64,000 bases of DNA from an uncultured Tateyamaria sp. (GCF_947497045.1 NZ_CANMEU010000003.1:124001-188000), one strand, 5' to 3'. Shown: positions 44,808-54,516, counted from the first letter of the stretch. Notes: a model not told the origin generated them from the letters alone. A program made the numbers and translations.

Positions 44808-45923
44808 ATGCCGGGACCGTTGGACAGTCTGAAAGTGGTGGAGTTTTCGGGACTTGGGCCTGCGCCGCTGGCGGGGCAATTGCTGGCGGATCTGGGCGCG
44901 CAGGTCTGCGTGATCGACAGGGTTTCCGGCCCTGCGCACGCCCATGACATCAACCGGCGGGGCAAGTCATCCGTTGCGCTGAACCTCAAATCACCTGCCG
45001 GACAAAGGGTCGCGCGGCAGATGATGGCGGCGGCCGATATCGTGATCGAAGGGTTCCGGCCCGGCGTGATGGAGCGGTTGGGCCTTGGCCCCGAAACCTG
45101 TCCCGACACTGTCATTTACGGGCGCATGACCGGGTGGGGGCAGGCGGGGCCGATGGCCCATGTGGCGGGCCACGACATCACATATCTTGCGACCACGGGT
45201 GTCTTGCACATGATGGGCACGCCCGAGGCCCCGCCGAAACCGCCGCTGAACCTTGTGGCGGATTACGGCGGCGGCACGATGTTTCTGCTTTATGGGCTGC
45301 TTGCGGCTGTGATCTCGCGCGGGGTGACAGGGCGGGGTCAGGTGGTTGATGCGGCCATGATCGACGGGGTGCCTGCGATGATGGGCTTGATCCACGGGCT
45401 GATGGCGCAGGGCGTGTGGGGCGCGCCGGGGGCCAATTGGCTGGATGGTGGTGCACCGTTTTATCGCTGCTATCGCTGCGCGGATGGGCGTGATGTGGCT
45501 GTGGGCGCGCTTGAGCCGCAGTTTTACGCGCTGTTGCTGCGGGGACTGGGGCTGGAGCACGCGGCGCTGCCCGCACAGATGGACCGGGCGGCATGGCCAC
45601 GGGTGACGGCGCGACTGGCAGATATCTTTGCCACGCGCACGCGGGATGAATGGGCGGCGGCCTTTGAAGGGACTGATGCCTGTGTCGCCCCGGTTCTGAG
45701 CATGGAGGAGGCGGCAGAGCACCCGCATCTGGGGCCACGTGGTGTTTATGCGGACCTTGATGGGGTGCGCCAAAGTGCGCCCGCGCCACGGTTTTCCGGC
45801 ACGCCTGCGCCGAAACCGCGCCCGCCGGGTGTGCGGGGCGGCGACACCGACACGGTAATGCGCGACCTTGGCTATCACGCTGATCAGGTTGCGCAAATGC
45901 GCGCTGATGGTGTCCTGACATGA
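44808..45923 (+). CDS. CaiB/BaiF family CoA-transferase (alpha-methylacyl-CoA racemase-like)
   Basis: 371 residues. VVEFSGLGPAPLAGQLLADLGA, KSSVALNLKSPAGQRVARQM, GRMTGWGQAGPMAHVAGHDITY and GQVVDAAMIDGV (catalytic Asp region) are class III family hallmarks; the segment order is that of alpha-methylacyl-CoA racemase. It either epimerises branched-chain acyl-CoA or transfers CoA between acids. It is coupled (ATGA) to an FAD monooxygenase gene. Confidence 0.88.
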   Translation: MPGPLDSLKVVEFSGLGPAPLAGQLLADLGAQVCVIDRVSGPAHAHDINRRGKSSVALNLKSPAGQRVARQMMAAADIVIEGFRPGVMERLGLGPETCPDTVIYGRMTGWGQAGPMAHVAGHDITYLATTGVLHMMGTPEAPPKPPLNLVADYGGGTMFLLYGLLAAVISRGVTGRGQVVDAAMIDGVPAMMGLIHGLMAQGVWGAPGANWLDGGAPFYRCYRCADGRDVAVGALEPQFYALLLRGLGLEHAALPAQMDRAAWPRVTARLADIFATRTRDEWAAAFEGTDACVAPVLSMEEAAEHPHLGPRGVYADLDGVRQSAPAPRFSGTPAPKPRPPGVRGGDTDTVMRDLGYHADQVAQMRADGVLT

Positions 45924-47119
45924 AAGCGATGATCGCAGGGGGCGGCATCGGCGGGCTGGCCAGTGCCATTGCGCTGCGCCTGCGGGGGTGGGATGTGAGC
46001 GTGTTCGAACAGGCCCCGGCCCTGGGCGACGTGGGGGCGGGGCTGCAAATCTCACCCAATGGCTGGCGGGTGCTGGAGGGTTTGGGCGTCGTTCCGCATC
46101 TGGAGCACGCCGCGTTCGAACCCGAAGCCATCGAAATGCGTATGGGGCGCTCGGGCCGGCAGGTGTTCCACTTGCCGATGAAAGCATACGCCCGCGAGCG
46201 TTGGCGCGCGCCCTATATGCATGTTCATCGCGCGGATTTGGCGGATGCGCTGGCAGCGCGGCTGGCCACACTTGCGCCGGATGCGGTGCAGACGGGGCGG
46301 GTTGTCGCGGGCTTTGCCCAAGCGGGTCGTACCGCCACGCTGCGCTTTGGGGATGGCAGCACTGCTGACGGCGACTGCATCATCGGGGCTGATGGGCTGC
46401 ATTCGGTTGTTCGCGCGCAAATGCTGGGGCCGGATCATCCGCGCTATACCGGCAATGTGGCGTGGCGTGCGGTGGTCCCGGTGGACGCTTTGGGAGATTT
46501 TGCGCCGCCCCCCACCGCCTGTGTCTGGGCGGGGGACCGACGGCATGCGGTCACGACGCGGTTGCGTGGCGGGATGCTGGCGAATTTTGTCGGGATGGTT
46601 GAACAGGTCGAACCCGCGCGCGAAGGCTGGCGGATCGAAGGCAGCAAAGCCGACGCACAGGCTGCGTTTGCAGGCTGGCATCCGGTGATTTCGACGCTGA
46701 TCTCCAAGGCCGGCACGCTGAACCGATGGGCGCTGTTTGATCGGGCCCCTTTGCCGCGATGGCATGATGGGCGGGTGGGTCTGATGGGGGATGCGGCGCA
46801 TCCGATGTTGCCCTCAATGGCGCAAGGGGCGGTGCAAGCCCTTGAGGATGCGTGGGTTTTGGCCGAGGCGCTGGGTGATGCAGCCTCGATCGATGCAGGG
46901 TTTGCGCGCCACTTCGAGGCCCGCATCGCACGCACCAGTCGCATCCAGAAAGGCTCGGCTGCGAACGCGCGCCTGTTTCACAAAGGCTCTGTCTTGGGAC
47001 GCATGGGTTTCTATGGACCTATGGCGATAGGGGCCCGGTTGGTGCCGGGGCTGATCCATGCCCGCCAGGACTGGGTCTATCGCTATGACGCGCGCACTGC
47101 GCTTCAGGGCGCACCCTGA
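45920..47119 (+). CDS. FAD-dependent aromatic hydroxylase (salicylate-hydroxylase-like)
   Basis: 399 residues. Dinucleotide fold GGGIGGLASAIALRLRGWDV, the GAGLQISPNGWRVLEGLGV segment, and the GLMGDAAHPMLPSMAQGA motif binding FAD ribityl phosphate. Group A flavin monooxygenase, probably NAD(P)H-dependent, acting on an aromatic acid. Its partner CoA-transferase suggests a short catabolic operon, substrate unknown. Confidence 0.86.
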   Translation: MKAMIAGGGIGGLASAIALRLRGWDVSVFEQAPALGDVGAGLQISPNGWRVLEGLGVVPHLEHAAFEPEAIEMRMGRSGRQVFHLPMKAYARERWRAPYMHVHRADLADALAARLATLAPDAVQTGRVVAGFAQAGRTATLRFGDGSTADGDCIIGADGLHSVVRAQMLGPDHPRYTGNVAWRAVVPVDALGDFAPPPTACVWAGDRRHAVTTRLRGGMLANFVGMVEQVEPAREGWRIEGSKADAQAAFAGWHPVISTLISKAGTLNRWALFDRAPLPRWHDGRVGLMGDAAHPMLPSMAQGAVQALEDAWVLAEALGDAASIDAGFARHFEARIARTSRIQKGSAANARLFHKGSVLGRMGFYGPMAIGARLVPGLIHARQDWVYRYDARTALQGAP

Positions 47120-47450
47120 CCGCGCACAGCCATTGGGGTCTGTCCCGTCCACCCCTGAAACGCCCGGCCAAACGAATTGGGATCGCGACAGGCCAGCAGA
47201 TAGCTGATCTCTTCGACTTGCAGATCGGTGTTGCACAGATACTGACGGGCGAGAACCTCGGGGGTACCGAGGCGCAAGCGATTAGCGACGGTCTGAACAC
47301 CGGCCTCACCCGCTGGCAACATGTCGGGCAGGGCGGTGACGGGGATGTCGGCGGGAAAGCGCATGCGCCGCAGGAGATCGGCAGGATCAATGCGCAACAG
47401 GCCACACATTTGCTGGGCGGTGCGTGCGATTTTGTAGTGGATGTGATCAG
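47104..47450 (-). pseudogene. Decayed AraC-family regulator
   Basis: The readable frame of about 100 codons ends QYLCNTDLQVEEISYLLACRD, SFGRAFQGWTGQTPMAVRG, which is the second half of an AraC helix-turn-helix. Upstream it reads VANRLRLGTPEVLARQYL, with about 20 residues of the first helix-turn-helix missing, and before that only some 45 residues of an N-terminal domain. A working AraC regulator would need about 300. It overlaps the monooxygenase end by 16 bp and may once have controlled that pair. Confidence 0.65.
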
Positions 47451-47472
47451 CAGCTGACCCTGCATCCCACGA

Positions 47473-47513
47473 GCCCTGGTGCGCCAGTGTTGGCGCACCA
47501 CCCAGATCAGGGC
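47473..47513 (-). promoter_or_regulatory. Nested inverted repeat at the 3' end of acsA
   Basis: A 9-bp perfect stem (ggtgcgcca / tggcgcacc) with a 4-nt loop at 47478-47499 lies within wider GCCCTG/CAGGGC arms. There is no T tract, so it may stabilise or end the acsA transcript in a Rho-dependent way. Confidence 0.55.
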
Positions 47514-49462
47514 CGCTTGTTCATACGGTTTTCGATCAGGTCATCAACCACGCTTGGGTCCGCCAAGGTCGAGGTGTCGCCAAGGGCTGCAAAGTCATCC
47601 TCGGCGATCTTGCGCAGGATGCGCCGCATGATCTTGCCGGACCGGGTTTTCGGCAGGCCGGGTGCCCATTGGATCAGATCAGGCGAGGCGATGGGCCCAA
47701 TCTCGTTGCGCACCCATGTGCGCAGCTCTTTGCGCAACGCCTCATCCGGTTCCTGCCCATTCATCAGCGTGACATAGCAATAGATGCCTTGCCCTTTGAT
47801 ATCATGGGGATAGCCGACCACTGCGGCCTCAGCGACCTTGGCATGGGCCACCAGTGCGCTTTCGACCTCGGCGGTGCCCATCCGGTGGCCCGAGACGTTG
47901 ATCACGTCATCGACGCGGCCTGTGATCCAGTAGTCACCATCCTCGTCCCGGCGGCACCCGTCACCGGTAAAGTAATAGCCTTTGTAGTCGCTGAAATAGG
48001 TTTTTTCGAAGCGCTCGTGATCTTCCCACACGGTGCGCATCTGGCCGGGCCAGCTGTCGGCAATGCACAGCACTCCCTCGACCCCGTTGCCTTCGATGAT
48101 GTCGCCGGTGGCAGGTTCCAGCACAACCGGTTTGATGCCAAAAAACGGCTTCATCGCGGAGCCGGGCTTGGTCGCATGCGCACCGGGCAGGGGGGTCATC
48201 AAATGCCCGCCCGTTTCGGTCTGCCACCACGTGTCCACAATCGGACAGCGTCCGCCCCCGACCACGTCATTGTACCAGTTCCACGCTTCGGGATTGATCG
48301 GCTCGCCCACGGTGCCAAGCAGTTTCAGGCTGCTCAGATCACATTTCGCGACCGGGTCGTTGCCATGGGCCATCAGCGCGCGGATCGCGGTTGGGGCGGT
48401 GTAAAACTGCGCCACCCTGTGCTTTTCACAGACCTGCCAGAACCGCGAGGCATCGGGGTATGTCGGCACCCCTTCAAACATCAGCGTCGTCGCCCCATTC
48501 GCCAGAGGCCCATAGACGATATAACTGTGGCCCGTGACCCAGCCCACATCGGCCGTGCACCAGTAGACGTCGCCATCGTGGTAATCGAAGGTGATTTCAT
48601 GGGTGAGGGCGGCATAGACGATGTAGCCCCCGGTCGTGTGAACGACGCCCTTGGGCTGCCCGGTCGAGCCCGAGGTATAAAGGATGAACAGTGGGTCTTC
48701 GGCGTTCATTTCCTCGGGCGGGCAGTCGGCATCGACCCCTTCGGCAGCCTCGTGCAGCCAGTGATCCAGCCCGTCGCGCCATGCGATCTGCTGGCCTGTG
48801 CGTTTGACCACAAGACAATGTGTGTCGTGCATCACGTTGATGAGCGCCTGATTGACGTTGTCCTTGAGGTTGGTGGTCCGCCCGCCGCGCGGGGCCCCGT
48901 CGGATGTGATCACCACCTTGGCGTCGCAGCCTGAAACGCGGGCGGCCAGCGCGTCGGGCGAAAAGCCTGCGAATACGATGGAATGAATGGCCCCGATCCG
49001 CGTACAGGCCAGCATCGCATAAGCGGCCTCGGGGATCATCGGCATGTAAAGAACAACCCGATCCCCCCGCCCAACACCCAATGATTTCAACACATTGGCC
49101 ATCTTGCATGTCTCGGCATGCAATTGTTTGTAGGTGATGTGTAGCGCGTCTTCGTCGGGGCTGTCTGGTTCCCAGATGATGGCCGTCTGATCGCCGCGGG
49201 TTGCCAGATGCCGGTCAATGCAGTTGGCCGAGACGTTCAACGTCCCATCAGCGTACCAGTTGATGTTGACGTTCCCGAACGCATAGCTGACGTCCTTGAC
49301 CGTCTTATAAGGGTTGATCCAGTCGATGCGCTTGCCATGCTGGTCCCAAAACGCTTCCGGGTCGCTGATCGAGGCGGCATACATCGCATCATATTTGGCG
49401 GCGTCCACATGGGTGCTGGCCACCATTTCGGGGGATGGGGCATAGGTTTTGGTGTTGGGCAT
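47507..49462 (-). CDS. acsA: Acetate--CoA ligase (acetyl-CoA synthetase)
   Basis: 651 residues from ATG 49462, preceded by GGAGGA. AMP-forming family: [19 protein letters not shown] loop, [18 protein letters not shown], the [17 protein letters not shown] hinge region, and the C-terminal regulatory lysine in [13 protein letters not shown], a usual acetylation site. It activates acetate for central metabolism. The upstream region carries TTGTAAAT-like motifs. Confidence 0.97.
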   Translation of the reverse strand: MPNTKTYAPSPEMVASTHVDAAKYDAMYAASISDPEAFWDQHGKRIDWINPYKTVKDVSYAFGNVNINWYADGTLNVSANCIDRHLATRGDQTAIIWEPDSPDEDALHITYKQLHAETCKMANVLKSLGVGRGDRVVLYMPMIPEAAYAMLACTRIGAIHSIVFAGFSPDALAARVSGCDAKVVITSDGAPRGGRTTNLKDNVNQALINVMHDTHCLVVKRTGQQIAWRDGLDHWLHEAAEGVDADCPPEEMNAEDPLFILYTSGSTGQPKGVVHTTGGYIVYAALTHEITFDYHDGDVYWCTADVGWVTGHSYIVYGPLANGATTLMFEGVPTYPDASRFWQVCEKHRVAQFYTAPTAIRALMAHGNDPVAKCDLSSLKLLGTVGEPINPEAWNWYNDVVGGGRCPIVDTWWQTETGGHLMTPLPGAHATKPGSAMKPFFGIKPVVLEPATGDIIEGNGVEGVLCIADSWPGQMRTVWEDHERFEKTYFSDYKGYYFTGDGCRRDEDGDYWITGRVDDVINVSGHRMGTAEVESALVAHAKVAEAAVVGYPHDIKGQGIYCYVTLMNGQEPDEALRKELRTWVRNEIGPIASPDLIQWAPGLPKTRSGKIMRRILRKIAEDDFAALGDTSTLADPSVVDDLIENRMNKRP

Positions 49463-49906
49463 GGGGTCCTCCACGGGGTCTTGTGTTTGATATGTCGAAG
49501 GGGCGTCCGGGTGCGGCCATCCTCCTGTGGCGGCGCAGTCGGGCGCGGGTCCCCCTCCATTTGGCTGCGATCATAGCCAAAGCGATAAAGAATGAAATAA
49601 AACGCTGAAGGTGCGCGGCTTTGTTGTAAATATGTTTCCGAAAAACTGTAAAGTCTGTAAATATACAATCTAACTATTCATATAAATGCAAGTATTACAG
49701 ATGATTAGAGGTTAATGTGAAGGTGATCCTATCCCGACAAAAGCCACCCCTGCACCGCCTTGCCCCGACCTCGCGCCGCCCGGAACCACACCCCGCATCG
49801 GCCCCACGTTACACATCACCATTGCAACATCCTGAAACGAGGCCCTATTCCTGTGCGCTGAATTGCGATCAGATGGCCCTCCGACACCCATAAGGAGCTT
49901 TGACAG
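49463..49906. promoter_or_regulatory. AT-rich region upstream of acsA
   Basis: 444 bp without a gene. The part at about 49590-49730 is markedly AT-rich and contains ttgtaaat at 49624-49631, ctgtaaag near 49646 and ctgtaaat at 49655-49662. These resemble the TTTGTAAA motifs at 34946 and 34978 next to the PccR/ScfR-like regulator, and may be its operators. Confidence 0.5.
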
Positions 49907-51001
49907 ATGAGCCTGCCCGATACGATGAATGCCTTTGTGCTGCACGCGCATGGCGACATGGATGCGCTCAAATACCACGCCGATTGGCCAATGCCGTCTG
50001 TCGGCCCGGACGATGTGTTGATCAAGGTCGGGGCTTGCGGGCTCAACAACACGGACGTCAACACGCGCGTGGGGTGGTATTCCAAGGCGGTGACGGCGGC
50101 CACGTCGGGGGATGGATACGACGCCATCGATGATGAGGATCCCAGTTGGGGTGGGGCTCCCATCACCTTTCCGCGCATTCAGGGCGCGGATGCTGTGGGC
50201 ACCGTCATCGCGGTCGGAGCCAACGCGCCGTCCGATCTGATCGGCAGGCGGGTGATGACGGACGGGTGGCTACGCGACTGGTCCGATCCGATGAACCGGG
50301 ACAAGACGGGGTATTACGGCAGCGAACGGGACGGGGGCTTTGCACAATATACCACCGCGGATCACCGTGGGGTCGGGGTGGTCAACAGCGCACTCAGCGA
50401 TGCGGAACTGGCCACGTTCATCTGCTCCTACACCACAGCCGAAGGTATGCTGGCGCGCGCCGATGTCGGTGCCGATGACGTGGTGCTGGTCACCGGGGCA
50501 TCAGGCGGCGTCGGCTCGGCGCTTGTCCAACTGGCCAAACGGCGCGGGGCAGTGGTGGTGGGCATGGCATCCGGGGCAAAGCACGCAGATATGGCCGCTT
50601 TGGGCGCGGATGCGCTGCTGCCGCGTCAGCCAGACAACCTCAAACACGCGCTCAAAAGGGCAATCGGGCGCGACACGGTCACGGTGGTAGCCGATATCGT
50701 GGGTGGCCCGGCCTTCGGTGGCATCATCGATGTGCTCGCACGGGGTGGGCGTTACACCTGCTCGGGTGCGATCGCCGGGCCACTGGTCGAACTGGACTTG
50801 CGTACGTTCTATCTGCGCGACCTGACATTTACAGGCTCGACTGTCGTGCCGCTCAACATATTTGGGGACGTCATCGAATATATCGAACGGGGCGAGGTGA
50901 AACCGCTTCTGGCCGCTACATATCCTCTGAGCGAGTTGCACGCCGCGCAAACCGCCTTCATCGACAAGACCCATGTGGGCAATATCGTGGTGGTGCCCTG
51001 A
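49907..51001 (+). CDS. Zinc-type alcohol dehydrogenase-like (MDR) oxidoreductase
   Basis: 364 residues, with AAGGAG 9 bases before the ATG. The catalytic-domain pattern VLIKVGACGLNNTDVNTRVGW is present, and the cofactor fold appears as VLVTGASGGVGSALVQLAKRRGA followed by the DALLPRQ strand. It lacks the structural Cys4 zinc loop, as in the quinone-oxidoreductase branch of the superfamily. An NADPH-type quinone or enone reductase role is likely but substrate is unknown. Confidence 0.85.
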   Translation: MSLPDTMNAFVLHAHGDMDALKYHADWPMPSVGPDDVLIKVGACGLNNTDVNTRVGWYSKAVTAATSGDGYDAIDDEDPSWGGAPITFPRIQGADAVGTVIAVGANAPSDLIGRRVMTDGWLRDWSDPMNRDKTGYYGSERDGGFAQYTTADHRGVGVVNSALSDAELATFICSYTTAEGMLARADVGADDVVLVTGASGGVGSALVQLAKRRGAVVVGMASGAKHADMAALGADALLPRQPDNLKHALKRAIGRDTVTVVADIVGGPAFGGIIDVLARGGRYTCSGAIAGPLVELDLRTFYLRDLTFTGSTVVPLNIFGDVIEYIERGEVKPLLAATYPLSELHAAQTAFIDKTHVGNIVVVP

Positions 51002-51013
51002 ACGCCCCGACAT

Positions 51014-51041
51014 CTTCTTTTGACCAGAAATACCGCGGGGG
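51014..51041. repeat. Copy of the intergenic element seen at 6967-6994
   Basis: cttcttttgacc, two variable bases and aaataccgcgggggag match the reverse complement of 6967-6994 with only two internal mismatches. It lies just after the MDR gene stop. Confidence 0.7.
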
Positions 51042-51195
51042 AGGCCTCTGGCCAGGGCAGCGCCCCTTGTACTTAAGGAGTCCGGCCTCTGGCCGGGGGC
51101 GGAGCCCCTTTTCTTAACAAGTCCGGCCTCTGGCCGAGGGCGGAGCCCCCTTTCTTAACAAGTCCGGCCTCTGGCCGGGGGGGCAGAGCCCCCAT
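51042..51195. repeat. About four tandem copies of a 41-bp GC-rich hairpin unit
   Basis: Units at 51042-51081, 51082-51122, 51123-51163 and a partial last one. Each has ggcctctggcc, a ggcggagcccc or similar hairpin and a short AT-rich spacer (ttcttaacaagt). Copies two and three differ at only two positions. The same cggagcccc core hairpin occurs at 6938. It fills the gap before the TRAP transporter. Confidence 0.8.
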
Positions 51196-51292
51196 GCGCT
51201 CTATCCACCCCTTGGCCCTTGGCAGCGCTGCAATGCCACGCTAGCTTCTGGCTCAAGCGGGCCACCACGTCCCGCATTTCAGGGAGAAACAC

Positions 51293-52309
51293 ATGAACAA
51301 ATTTGCAATCGGCGCCGTTGTCACTGCGATTTCGGGCACGTTCGCACTCGAAGCCGCGGCCACCGAATGGAACGTATCGGTCTGGGGCAAACGCCGCGCC
51401 TTCACCGAACATGTCGAAAAGCTGGCCGAGCTGGTCAGTGAAAAGACCAACGGCGAGTTCACCATGAACATCAGCTATGGGGGCCTCTCCAAGAACCGCG
51501 AGAACCTTGACGGGATCAGCATCGGCGCGTTCGAGATGGCGCAGTTCTGTGCGGGCTACCACCGGGACAAGAACCGCGTGATCACCGTTCTTGAACTGCC
51601 CTTCCTCGGGGTCGAGAACCTCGAACAGGAAGTGGCCGTATCCGCCGCCGTCTATGCCCACCCCGCCGCGACCGAGGAAATGGCGCAGTGGAATGCCAAG
51701 CTGCTGATGACGTCGCCCATGCCGCAATATAACCTTGTTGGCACCGGCGAACCGCGTGCCAGCCTCGCGGATTTTGAAGGCATGCGCGTGCGTGCGACAG
51801 GTGGTATCGGCAACGCCTTTGCTGCCGTGGGCGGTGTGCCCACATCCGTGACCGCGACCGAGGCATATCAGGCCATGGAATCGGGTGTCGTGGACACGGT
51901 CGCCTTTGCGCAGCACGCCCACTTGTCCTTCGGTACGATCAATCAGGCCGAATGGTGGACGGCGAACCTGAACCCCGGCACCGTGAACTGCCCTGTTGTG
52001 GTGAACATCGACGCCTACGAGGCGCTGTCGGATGCGGAGCGCGAGGCGCTGGACAGCTCGGTGCCCGAAGCGATTGACCACTACCTCGCCAACTACGCCG
52101 AACTGCTTCAGCGTTGGGATTCGGTGCTGGAAGAGAAAGGCGTGCAGAAGGTCGAAATTGATGCTGGTGTGATCGACGAATTCCGCGCCAAGGCCGCGGA
52201 TCCGATCCGCGACGAGTGGATTGCCGACATGGAAGGGCAAGGCCTGCCCGGTCAGGAACTCTATGACCTCGTGGTCAAGACACTGGCCGACGCCAAGTCC
52301 GGCAGCTGA
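51293..52309 (+). CDS. dctP: TRAP transporter substrate-binding protein, DctP type
   Basis: 338 residues, signal peptide (NKFAIGAVVTAISGTFALEAAA) then a DctP fold: EKLAELVSEKTNGEFTMNISYGG, DFEGMRVRATGGIGNAF with the conserved Arg that binds carboxylate, and YQAMESGVVDTVAF. GGGAG precedes the ATG. Binds an organic acid in the periplasm; the substrate is not deducible from sequence. Confidence 0.92.
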   Translation: MNKFAIGAVVTAISGTFALEAAATEWNVSVWGKRRAFTEHVEKLAELVSEKTNGEFTMNISYGGLSKNRENLDGISIGAFEMAQFCAGYHRDKNRVITVLELPFLGVENLEQEVAVSAAVYAHPAATEEMAQWNAKLLMTSPMPQYNLVGTGEPRASLADFEGMRVRATGGIGNAFAAVGGVPTSVTATEAYQAMESGVVDTVAFAQHAHLSFGTINQAEWWTANLNPGTVNCPVVVNIDAYEALSDAEREALDSSVPEAIDHYLANYAELLQRWDSVLEEKGVQKVEIDAGVIDEFRAKAADPIRDEWIADMEGQGLPGQELYDLVVKTLADAKSGS

Positions 52310-52315
52310 GCCAAC

Positions 52316-52343
52316 GTAGGGTGGGCAATATTGCCCACCCTAC
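52316..52343. repeat. Perfect 28-bp palindrome between dctP and dctQ
   Basis: The 14-base half gtagggtgggcaat is followed by its exact reverse complement. It starts 7 bp after the dctP stop and shares the GTGGGC/GCCCAC core of the hairpins at 13233, 30295 and 33428, again right behind the binding-protein gene. Confidence 0.8.
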
Positions 52344-52373
52344 ATCCAGACATATCCTAAAAAGGGACCAGAT

Positions 52374-53003
52374 ATGGCGGGAACCTCAACGGTCCTCGAA
52401 GATTCAAGCCTGCTCAGCCGGCTGGATCGTGGCCTTGTGCCCATCGAGCGGGTCATGGCGCTGCTCAGCGGTCTGGCCGCCTTTTCGCTGATGTTTCTTG
52501 CGGCCTATTCCGTGACGGGCCGTGAATTTTTCGAAAAACCGCTTCTCGGCTATGTTGATCTGATCGAAATGTTGATGCCGCTGATCGCGATCATGGGGGT
52601 CTCCTATGTGCAGCGCAATGGCGGGCATATCCGAATGGACATCATCATCGGTGCGATGAAGGGGCGCTGGCTGTGGTTCTTTGAACTGGTGTCGATCCTG
52701 CTGATCCTGATGCTGATGATCGCGCTTGTGTGGGGCTCATGGGCCCATTTCGACCGCTCCTTTGATTGTGCGCGACCCCTGTGCAGCCGCGACAGCTCTA
52801 TCGACATCTCGCTGCCCATCTGGCCCAGCAAATTGATCGTACCCGTAGCTTTTGCGGTGCTGTGCCTGCGCCTTGTCCTGCAAGCTTTCGGTTACGGCCG
52901 CGCCTTCTGGCTGAACCTCGAGCGGCCCGTGGCCGTCCCCCTGATCCAAAGCGTGGCTGAACAGGCCATCGCCGAGGCCAAGTCCTTGGAAGGGGCAGAC
53001 TGA
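52374..53003 (+). CDS. dctQ: TRAP transporter small permease, DctQ type
   Basis: 209 residues with four helices: ERVMALLSGLAAFSLMFLAAYSVTGREF, GYVDLIEMLMPLIAIMGVSY, and WLWFFELVSILLILMLMIALVW. The long cysteine-bearing periplasmic loop (CARPLCSRD) is an unusual addition. Stop and next start overlap as TGATG. Confidence 0.9.
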   Translation: MAGTSTVLEDSSLLSRLDRGLVPIERVMALLSGLAAFSLMFLAAYSVTGREFFEKPLLGYVDLIEMLMPLIAIMGVSYVQRNGGHIRMDIIIGAMKGRWLWFFELVSILLILMLMIALVWGSWAHFDRSFDCARPLCSRDSSIDISLPIWPSKLIVPVAFAVLCLRLVLQAFGYGRAFWLNLERPVAVPLIQSVAEQAIAEAKSLEGAD

Positions 53004-54403
53004 TGGATCCGATCACGATTGGTCTGTGGACCACCGGCGGCATGCTGTTCATGGTGTTCATGGGTATGCGCGTCGCCTTTGCCGCCGGTCTGGCCGGGTT
53101 CTTCGGCCTTGTCTGGCTGCGCTGGAACGGGTTCGACTATGACCCTGCGCGCCTTGGCAAGTCGATTGAAATCAGCGTGAAGATCGCAGGCCAAGTCCCT
53201 CATTCCAAAGTATCTTCGCAAGCTTTGTCCCTGATTCCCACCTTCATCCTGATCGGATATCTCGCCTATTACGCCAAGCTGACGACGGCCCTGTTTGAGG
53301 CTGCAAAACGCTGGATCGCGTGGGTGCCGGGTGGCTTGGCCGTCTCGACAGTGTTCGCGACCGCAGGCTTTGCCGCCGTGTCAGGGGCGTCCGTGGCGAC
53401 GGCGGCGGTCTTTGCACGCATCGCCATCCCCGAAATGCTCAAGATCGGGTACAACAAACAATTCGCAGCCGGAGTTGTGGCGGCAGGCGGCACGCTGGCC
53501 TCGCTGATCCCGCCGTCGGCCATCCTCGTGATCTATGCGATCATCGTGGAACAGGACGTGGGCAAGCTGCTGCTGGCCGGGTTCATCCCCGGCGCGTTCT
53601 CGGCCATCATCTATGCCGCGATGATCATCGGGATCGCGCTGATCTGGAAGAATGTCGGCCCGCCCGTGTCCGGCTTTACGTGGAAAGAGCGGCTGGTCTC
53701 GCTGCCCCCGGCACTGCCCATTGTGGCGGTGGTCGTGATCATTATCTTCTTTGTCTACAACCCGTTCGGTGACGCCTGGGGCACCCCGACCGAGGGCGGG
53801 GCCGTGGGTGCCTTCATCGTGTTCCTGATGGCACTCTATCGCGGCATGCGTCTGAAGGAACTCAAGGATGCGCTGATTGAAACGGCCAAGCTGACGGTGA
53901 TGATCTTCACCATCATCTGGGGGGTGCTGATCTATGTGCGCTTCCTTGGCTTCGCGGACCTGCCGGGTGCGTTTTCGGACTGGATCACATCGCTGACGGT
54001 GTCCCCGATGCTGATCCTGATCTGCATCCTGCTGGCCTATGCGGTGTTGGGTATGTTCATGGACGCCATCGGGATGCTGCTGTTGACCTTGCCGGTGGTC
54101 TATCCGGCGGTCATGGCGCTGAACGGAGGCGAGTTCGTGAGTGCGGCGGACAGCACATTCGGCATGTCCGGGCCCATGTGTGCGATCTGGTTCGGCATCC
54201 TCGTCGTCAAGATGGCCGAGTTCTGCCTGATCACTCCGCCCATTGGCCTCAACTGTTTCGTGGTGGCGGGCGTGCGTGATGATCTGAGCGTGCAGGACGT
54301 GTTCAAGGGCGTCACCCCATTCTTTGTGGCGGACGCCTTTACCATCGCCGGGTTGGTCGCCTTTCCGGGGATCGTGTTGTGGTTGCCGTCACTGGCGGGC
54401 TAG
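53003..54403 (+). CDS. dctM: TRAP transporter large permease, DctM type
   Basis: 466 residues, about 12 helices, with the family block SGASVATAAVFARIAIPEMLK, LIPPSAILVIYAIIVEQDVG, GTPTEGGAVGAF and AEFCLITPPIGLNCFVVAG. It uses an ion gradient to move the substrate presented by DctP. Ends the operon. Confidence 0.93.
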   Translation: MDPITIGLWTTGGMLFMVFMGMRVAFAAGLAGFFGLVWLRWNGFDYDPARLGKSIEISVKIAGQVPHSKVSSQALSLIPTFILIGYLAYYAKLTTALFEAAKRWIAWVPGGLAVSTVFATAGFAAVSGASVATAAVFARIAIPEMLKIGYNKQFAAGVVAAGGTLASLIPPSAILVIYAIIVEQDVGKLLLAGFIPGAFSAIIYAAMIIGIALIWKNVGPPVSGFTWKERLVSLPPALPIVAVVVIIIFFVYNPFGDAWGTPTEGGAVGAFIVFLMALYRGMRLKELKDALIETAKLTVMIFTIIWGVLIYVRFLGFADLPGAFSDWITSLTVSPMLILICILLAYAVLGMFMDAIGMLLLTLPVVYPAVMALNGGEFVSAADSTFGMSGPMCAIWFGILVVKMAEFCLITPPIGLNCFVVAGVRDDLSVQDVFKGVTPFFVADAFTIAGLVAFPGIVLWLPSLAG

Positions 54404-54516
54404 GGAAGCGCAACGGCCTTGGGCGGGTCAAGCCATACGTCCCACGCAGATGTGTCTGGACGGGATCACGCCTAATTTGATCTAATGACTGAAATACCTG
54501 CCGGGGGGCACCACAC

